In this document: piece after piece, positions 7,418-10,433 of the stretch | How the letters are laid out: each line of letters begins with the position of its first letter | How positions within the stretch are numbered: the stretch's first letter is position 1 | Source: Flavobacteriales bacterium UBA6969 | Lineage (GTDB): Bacteria > Bacteroidota > Bacteroidia > Flavobacteriales_D > Sanyastnellaceae | Assembly (NCBI GenBank): GCA_002448555.1 | Contig: DJYV01000060.1 | Coordinates: 1,099-11,531 of the forward strand | DNA length: 10,433 nt | Direction of reading: 5' to 3' | The notes under the pieces: generated by a model | Database searches by the model: none | Told to the model about the DNA's origin: nothing | What the model saw: the letters and a program-made list of their open reading frames with translations, nothing else | Position numbers and translations under genes: made by a program

Positions 7418-7927
7418 TCACTGAGCGCGTTCCAATCGCTGCAGTGCCTGTAACATGGATGCATACAGCGCACTTCGCGGGTCGTCCTTCGGGGTATCTT
7501 CGACCGCCCCTCGAACCGCAAGCAGAGCGTCCAGCAAAACCTGCTCATCCAACACCTGCTCCAACTCTTCAATCCAAGTCAGGGCTTCCATCGCACACAG
7601 GAAGTCACCGTCCACTGCACACGTGACCACCACGCGTAAATCGTCCTCCGATTGGAAGCCGCAGCTCCACAGGAATCCAATGATGTCGGCCTGCTGGGCT
7701 TGAAACGCCGGATCGTCCAGCGCATCGGCCAACACGGCTGCGGCATCGGAAATCTTCAATGCACCCAGCATATCAGCGATGGCCGCCCGGATGTCCTCTT
7801 CGGGGCGATCGCGAAAGGCCTCCAACAAAGGACGCACCCACTCCAACGTGCCGCGTTCGCGCGCCTGCTCCAAGGCGCTGAGGACCACCTCAGGTTTAGG
7901 AGAAAAAAGGCCTTCAAATCCACTCAT
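7418..7927 (-). CDS. HEAT-repeat-like protein, function unknown
   Basis: The 169-residue acidic, almost wholly helical protein has no signal peptide or membrane segment, so it is cytoplasmic. Paired helices can be read at about 12-38, 43-70 and 75-90 (EEDIRAAIADMLGALKISDA is a typical HEAT unit), then at 95-140. The part IIGFLWSCGFQSEDDLRV (82-99), followed by a D-F-x-x-A-x-E-A-L-T-x-IE pattern (108-120), resembles HEAT-type hypothetical proteins common in Bacteroidota. HEAT arrays usually bind other proteins; no catalytic motif is present. It lies 14 bases after the Nudix gene on the same strand and could be cotranscribed, but a perfect TAnnTTTG box inside that gap suggests its own leaderless promoter. 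Its stop is one base from the stop of the convergent carboxylase gene. Confidence 0.8.
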   Translation of the reverse strand: MSGFEGLFSPKPEVVLSALEQARERGTLEWVRPLLEAFRDRPEEDIRAAIADMLGALKISDAAAVLADALDDPAFQAQQADIIGFLWSCGFQSEDDLRVVVTCAVDGDFLCAMEALTWIEELEQVLDEQVLLDALLAVRGAVEDTPKDDPRSALYASMLQALQRLERAQ

Positions 7928-7931
7928 GCAG

Positions 7932-7939
7932 CAAAATTA
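7932..7939 (-). promoter_or_regulatory. Putative -7 promoter element of the HEAT-repeat gene
   Basis: On the minus strand this reads TAATTTTG, a perfect TAnnTTTG, ending four bases before the ATG at 7927. It fills most of the 14-base gap between the Nudix and HEAT genes. A -33 TTG is not evident in the end of the Nudix gene. It implies a leaderless message internal to the two-gene unit. Confidence 0.45.
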
Positions 7940-7941
7940 CG

Positions 7942-8595
7942 TCACGCGCGTTCCACGGCCTCTCGCCACGCGAGTGCAAATTCCGTCAGCATGATGGCTG
8001 TCGCTCCCCAAATGACTTCGCCTTCCCAGGCATAAGCCGGCAAGGCAACCTTCACACCAGGTTTGACTTCAATGGAATGCGGTTGCAGCGCATCAGGCGC
8101 GAGCAACGCCTCTACCGGGACGGTGAGCACCGCTGCCACCTCTGTTGGATCAACTTTCCAGTGCGGTTGATGGTCTAAGCATGCCACAAACGCCGTCACC
8201 ACAAAACGACTCGGCGGAATGAAGCGCTCGGACAGGCCCGACACCACGTGAGATTGCCGCAAGTTCACGCCCATCTCTTCTTCAAATTCCCGCATCGCCG
8301 TATCGAATCGGTCCACATCCTCCTGCTCCACTTCCCCACCGGGAATGGAGATTTGACCACTGTGCACACCCGGATATTCTGTGCGCTTCATCAGGGCTAC
8401 GTGCCATTTCCCATCGATTGGAAACACGGGCAAGGCCACGGCAGCATGCCGCAATTTGACCCCTTGCGCTTCCGCCGCCTCCGGCGTTGGTCGTTGAAAC
8501 GGCATCCGCTCATCGGTCTCGCGGCTGAAGGTCGCTCCGTGAACATGAAACGCCTTTCTCAAGGACTCCGCTACGTCATACGCCGGCGATTGCAT
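7942..8595 (-). CDS. Nudix hydrolase, CoA pyrophosphatase type (NUDT7/NUDT8/NudL-like)
   Basis: Cytoplasmic Nudix enzyme, likely splitting CoA or acyl-CoA into phosphopantetheine and adenosine 3',5'-bisphosphate. With the ATG at 8595 it has 217 residues, the usual size. Longer readings of the frame run into the divergent aat gene and are rejected. The Nudix box runs from GGEVEQED (86-93) to the catalytic helix REFEEEMGV (102-110), with metal-binding E105-E107 region intact. Just before it, LMKRTEYPGVHSGQISIPGG (68-87) corresponds to the CoA-specific motif LLTxRSxxxRxxxGxxxFPGG. The second arginine is replaced by G76 and the phenylalanine by I84, changes I believe occur in other Bacteroidota homologues. 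That makes the CoA specificity probable, not certain. The HEAT gene follows after 14 bases. A GACTTTTG box lies four bases before the ATG and supports this start. Confidence 0.88.
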   Translation of the reverse strand: MQSPAYDVAESLRKAFHVHGATFSRETDERMPFQRPTPEAAEAQGVKLRHAAVALPVFPIDGKWHVALMKRTEYPGVHSGQISIPGGEVEQEDVDRFDTAMREFEEEMGVNLRQSHVVSGLSERFIPPSRFVVTAFVACLDHQPHWKVDPTEVAAVLTVPVEALLAPDALQPHSIEVKPGVKVALPAYAWEGEVIWGATAIMLTEFALAWREAVERA

Positions 8596-8599
8596 GAAG

Positions 8600-8607
8600 C
8601 AAAAGTC
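8600..8607 (-). promoter_or_regulatory. Possible -7 promoter element of the Nudix gene
   Basis: On the minus strand this reads GACTTTTG, five of six fixed positions of TAnnTTTG, ending four bases before the ATG at 8595. The distance equals that at 5738, 5773 and 7927. No matching -33 element is apparent in the 78-base divergent gap to aat. Confidence 0.3.
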
Positions 8608-8673
8608 AGGCTTTTTCCATTTTGCCCCTACATTGGAGTACTCAAAGCCACCGCTTCGGTTCACTTCATCACG

Positions 8674-9369
8674 ATGCAAAACGCTCCAAAAGTCGCCTTG
8701 CTGGACGAAACCATTGCCTTCCCTCCCATTGAGGAAGCATGGGAAGGCTTGCTCGCCATTGGAGGAGACTTGACAGAAGCTCGGCTGATTGCGGCTTATG
8801 AGCACGGCGTATTTCCGTGGTACGGTGAAAACGACCCCATCTTGTGGTGGGCACCGGAGGAACGTTCTGTGCTTTTCCTCGACAGCCTCCACATCGCTAA
8901 AAGCATGCGCAGCGTGCTCAACAGTAACCGATTCGAGCTGCGGATTGACACAGCCTTCGAACACGTCATTCAAGCCTGCGCGGACGTGCGAAGTTCAACC
9001 GAGGGCACGTGGATTTCACAAGACATCATCGAAGCGTACATCCGATTGCACGACCTCGGACTTGCCCACTCGTTCGAGGCTTGGGGTGATGGCAAATTGG
9101 TCGGTGGACTCTATGGGGTATCCATCGGCTGCATGTTTTTTGGGGAAAGCATGTTCTCCGCAGAAAGCAACGCATCAAAGTTTTGCTTTATTCAGCTGGT
9201 TGAATGGGCGAAAGCCAACGGCTACGGGCCGATTGATTGCCAAATCAGCAATTCCCATTTGCTGTCCTTGGGCGCCGAAATCATTCCGCGGGAAGCGTAT
9301 GCCAAGCTCCTTCGAACCTACTTGGCAGCGGGCAAAACCCGCAGGGGAAAGTGGACAATTCACAAGTAA
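8674..9369 (+). CDS. aat: Leucyl/phenylalanyl-tRNA--protein transferase
   Basis: Transfers Leu or Phe from aminoacyl-tRNA to N-terminal Arg or Lys of proteins, marking them for ClpS/ClpAP degradation (N-degron pathway), in the cytoplasm. With the ATG at 8674 the protein has 231 residues, against about 234 in E. coli. Family motifs are all there: FPPIEEA (16-22), GLLAIGGDL (25-33), AYEHGVFPWY (41-50), PILWWAPEER (55-64), EGTWISQDIIEAY (110-122), LVGGLYGV (142-149), FFGESMFS (155-162) and IDCQISNSHLLSLGAE (187-202). E158 and Q190 align with the residues I recall as catalytic in the E. coli enzyme. A longer open frame upstream (from 8248) is antisense to the Nudix gene and not part of the protein. 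It is divergent from the Nudix gene across 78 bases; no clear promoter or Shine-Dalgarno was seen. The clpS/clpA partners are not in the window. Confidence 0.96.
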   Translation: MQNAPKVALLDETIAFPPIEEAWEGLLAIGGDLTEARLIAAYEHGVFPWYGENDPILWWAPEERSVLFLDSLHIAKSMRSVLNSNRFELRIDTAFEHVIQACADVRSSTEGTWISQDIIEAYIRLHDLGLAHSFEAWGDGKLVGGLYGVSIGCMFFGESMFSAESNASKFCFIQLVEWAKANGYGPIDCQISNSHLLSLGAEIIPREAYAKLLRTYLAAGKTRRGKWTIHK

Positions 9370-9461
9370 TCCACAGAAATTCCGAAGTCGTTAACAATTC
9401 GTTCATATTTCTTCGGGTTTGATTTTCGGATTGCTCGCGTGGTCTTCTAATTTGCTCCTGT

Positions 9462-9485
9462 GTGGAACCACTGACACTGTTCCAC
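9462..9485. repeat. Operator-like inverted repeat GTGGAAC-N10-GTTCCAC
   Basis: Two perfect 7-base arms, GTGGAAC (9462-9468) and GTTCCAC (9479-9485), surround a 10-base spacer that itself holds CACT twice. The site lies 47 bases before the ATG of the winged-helix-like gene, in the 163-base gap after aat, and 7 bases downstream of a TAATTTG sequence (9448-9454) that is one base short of a TAnnTTTG box. It could be an operator near the transcription start or a stem-loop at the 5' end of the message. No run of T follows, so it is not a terminator of aat. Confidence 0.4.
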
Positions 9486-9532
9486 TCACCAAATACGAAT
9501 TCGCCACCCTAACCACCACCAAATCAATCGCT

Positions 9533-9802
9533 ATGGACAAGTACGATTACATGATCCTCGACATCATTCAGACCTACAAGCAGGAACAACAAGCACACAT
9601 TCGACTCGCGGTGCTCGAGCGTAACTTCTGGAAGCGGATTGAGGCCGATACGGATTTGAGCGTTGGTCAGGCGCGCATCGGAGAGCGCATTACGAATTTG
9701 TACCTCGATGGCATGCTCCAAAACAAAAACGGATACACCCTCACCAAAAAAGGACGCGAGCAATTGGCGCTTGCCCCTTGGAAGCAGAACGAGTTGGTGT
9801 AA
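9533..9802 (+). CDS. Small winged-helix-like protein, function unknown
   Basis: The 89-residue protein starts at the ATG at 9533 (MDKYDYMILDI). A longer frame beginning with TTG at 9419 encodes unconvincing sequence and crosses the inverted repeat. The layout suggests a winged helix: helices at about 4-20 and 22-37, a recognition-like helix SVGQARIGERITNLYLDG (43-60), then MLQNKNGYTLTKKGREQLAL (61-80). The latter resembles the wing and last helix of PadR/MarR-like folds (the xxGYxLTxKGRexL pattern). There is no sensor or enzyme domain and no membrane segment. An operator-like inverted repeat upstream would fit autoregulation, and a strong terminator follows 18 bases after the stop. The DNA-binding role is inferred from the pattern only; a protein-protein role is equally open. 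Confidence 0.7.
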   Translation: MDKYDYMILDIIQTYKQEQQAHIRLAVLERNFWKRIEADTDLSVGQARIGERITNLYLDGMLQNKNGYTLTKKGREQLALAPWKQNELV

Positions 9803-9820
9803 GCTATTTTACACTACTGC

Positions 9821-9854
9821 ATTAAAAAAGGCCGGATGTCCGGCCTTTTTTAAT
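9821..9854. terminator. Bidirectional rho-independent terminator
   Basis: A perfect inverted repeat with 16-base arms (9821-9836 and 9839-9854) and only TG between them. The GC-rich core GGCCGGA/TCCGGCC is flanked by AAAAAA on the left and TTTTTT on the right, so it has a T tract in both directions. It lies between two convergent genes, 18 bases after the stop of the winged-helix-like gene and 15 bases after the stop of the 47-codon minus-strand gene, and serves both. Confidence 0.95.
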
Positions 9855-9869
9855 TTCGAATGGTTCTGC

Positions 9870-10013
9870 TCACTCTTCGAGAACCTCCAGATTGGGGTAC
9901 TTCTCTTTCCAGAATGCCAACTTTTCTTGATCACGCACAGTAATGACCGTTCGGCGATCCAACCGCACTTTGATGTTGGGTTGCAATTCTTTTGCTCGCT
10001 TTTTTCGGGCCAT
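9870..10013 (-). CDS. Small basic/acidic protein of 47 residues, conserved-looking, function unknown
   Basis: ATG at 10013, TGA at 9872-9870. The N-terminus is strongly basic (MARKKRAKEL) and includes KVRLDRRTVITVRD (15-28); the C-terminal third (LAFWKEKYPNLEVLEE) is mostly acidic with aromatic residues. No signal peptide, membrane segment or cysteine is present. The pattern of a short strand-like stretch followed by an amphipathic helix with FWKEKYP looks like a folded domain, not a chance frame. The bidirectional terminator just beyond its stop also implies a real minus-strand gene here. I recognise the general type as a short hypothetical protein of Bacteroidota but cannot name a family; nucleic-acid binding is only a guess from the basic head. 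No promoter or Shine-Dalgarno was seen upstream. Confidence 0.7.
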   Translation of the reverse strand: MARKKRAKELQPNIKVRLDRRTVITVRDQEKLAFWKEKYPNLEVLEE

Positions 10014-10065
10014 GGTGCTGTGGTTTAGCTAGTTCGATAGAGGCAACCGTTCCTTCCTTCTACGA

Positions 10066-10206
10066 ATGAACACAGAATTCGACCAAAAAGTTGCCTTTGT
10101 GCAAAAAGATTGCTCGAGTGTTAAGGAATTTTACAAAAACCACTTAAAAACATGGCAAAATGGTTCACCCTACACCGATTTTGCCGCTCTTCGCGCGAAA
10201 AATTGA
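10066..10206 (+). CDS. Possible 46-residue small protein, overlapping the permease gene antisense
   Basis: ATG at 10066, TGA at 10204-10206. The frame reads MNTEFDQKVAFVQKDCSSV and then KEFYKNHLKTWQNGSPYTD and a short basic tail. It looks soluble, helical and charged, with no low-complexity run, and it occupies most of the otherwise empty gap 10014-10169. Against it: the last 37 bases lie antisense to the end of the sugar permease, no Shine-Dalgarno or TAnnTTTG box precedes it, no terminator follows, and a frame this short can arise by chance. The local sequence is more AT-rich than the genes around it. Confidence 0.25.
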   Translation: MNTEFDQKVAFVQKDCSSVKEFYKNHLKTWQNGSPYTDFAALRAKN

Positions 10207-10433
10207 ATGTACAGGTAGCACACAATTGGTAAAACAAGTGCCACAGAAAATCCGCTGACATCGGCCAGTGCCCCTACGGCAGGTGGAATGAAAGCCCCGC
10301 CAACAATCGCCGTACAGAGCACGCCGCTCCCCAGAGGTTTCAAATCACCGAGTTCGCCTATGCCCAACGTAAAAATGGTCGGGAACATGATGCTGTTGAA
10401 CAGCCCGACCCCAATCAGGGCCAACAACGCTAC
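10170..10433 (-). CDS. Sugar MFS transporter, FucP/GluP type, C-terminal end only
   Basis: The frame is open at the right window edge, so the start lies outside; only the last 87 residues are here. A TTG near the edge is an internal leucine codon, not a start. The visible part contains two and a half membrane helices. GLFNSIMFPTIFTLGIGELG (10-29) is a hallmark stretch of FucP-type fucose/glucose/galactose proton symporters, and GSGVLCTAIVGGAFIPPAVG (35-54) followed by ALAD (55-58) is the next conserved block. The last helix, ALVLPIVCYLYIQFFA (65-80), is followed by a short basic tail ending in RRAAKSV. The protein acts in the inner membrane; the sugar cannot be determined. No terminator follows its stop on the minus strand. 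Confidence 0.88.
   Translation of the reverse strand, partial: VALLALIGVGLFNSIMFPTIFTLGIGELGDLKPLGSGVLCTAIVGGAFIPPAVGALADVSGFSVALVLPIVCYLYIQFFARRAAKSV

Noticed and set aside
8248..8673. Upstream extension of the aat frame
   Set aside because: It is antisense to the Nudix gene, and Aat proteins begin close to the ATG at 8674.
8596..8973. N-terminal extension of the Nudix frame to 343 codons
   Set aside because: It would run through the divergent aat gene. The ATG at 8595 gives the family length and has a promoter-like box upstream.
9328..9342. Hairpin GCGGG-CAAAA-CCCGC near the end of aat
   Set aside because: It lies inside coding sequence for conserved residues, has only five pairs and no T tract; not a terminator.
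9367..9375. DnaA-box-like TAATCCACA
   Set aside because: It is a single copy with one mismatch to TTATCCACA, overlapping the aat stop, with no cluster of boxes or AT-rich unwinding region.
9382..9416. CCGAAG and CTTCGG inverted repeat after aat
   Set aside because: Six-base arms with a 23-base loop and no proper T tract; within chance expectation.
1..10433. Mobile elements, CRISPR arrays, toxin-antitoxin pairs, tRNA or rRNA genes, riboswitches
   Set aside because: Looked for on both strands by eye; no transposase, integrase, regularly spaced repeats, cloverleaf or cobalamin-riboswitch-like conserved core before the importer operon (34-base gap) was seen.

Overview
The window looks like ordinary chromosomal DNA of a member of the Bacteroidota, possibly a Flavobacteriia-like lineage with a fairly high G+C content for that phylum (mid-fifties by eye). 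The reasons are as follows. No start codon here is preceded by a Shine-Dalgarno sequence. Several starts are preceded by the Bacteroidota -7 promoter element TAnnTTTG. The protein families also fit: an EttA-type ABC-F protein, a FucP-type sugar permease, a FecCD-type uptake system, a methylcrotonyl-CoA-carboxylase-type beta subunit and a HEAT-repeat protein. Coding density is very high, and I see no insertion sequence, phage gene, CRISPR array, tRNA or rRNA. No gap without a gene exceeds 300 bases; the longest is about 160.

Left part (1-5738), all on the minus strand. Read in the direction of transcription, a three-gene ABC importer comes first: lipoprotein substrate-binding protein, FecCD-type permease, ATPase, joined by ATGA-like overlaps. 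It should take up an iron-siderophore, heme or cobalamin type ligand. A membrane-anchored metallophosphoesterase with its own promoter-like element follows, then ettA, the ABC-F translation factor, which runs off the left edge.

Middle part (5739-9369). A 34-base divergent gap separates the importer from a plus-strand acyl-CoA carboxylase beta subunit. That gene converges, with one base between the stop codons, on a minus-strand pair: a Nudix CoA-pyrophosphatase-like gene followed 14 bases later by a HEAT-repeat protein. Divergent from the Nudix gene is aat, the leucyl/phenylalanyl-tRNA-protein transferase of the N-degron pathway.

Right part (9370-10433). A small winged-helix-like protein is preceded by an operator-like inverted repeat and followed by a near-perfect bidirectional terminator. 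On the other side of the terminator is a 47-codon minus-strand gene. A possible 46-codon plus-strand ORF follows, and then the C-terminal end of a FucP-type sugar permease that enters from the right edge.

The strongest unexplained signal is regulatory. Four starts (5738 minus, 5773 plus, 7927 minus, 8595 minus) each have a TAnnTTTG-like box ending exactly four bases before the ATG, two of them perfect. This suggests leaderless transcription in this lineage. I do not see a convincing new defence, mobile or biosynthetic system; the remaining points of interest are the tiny proteins on the right and atypical details in the ABC importer.
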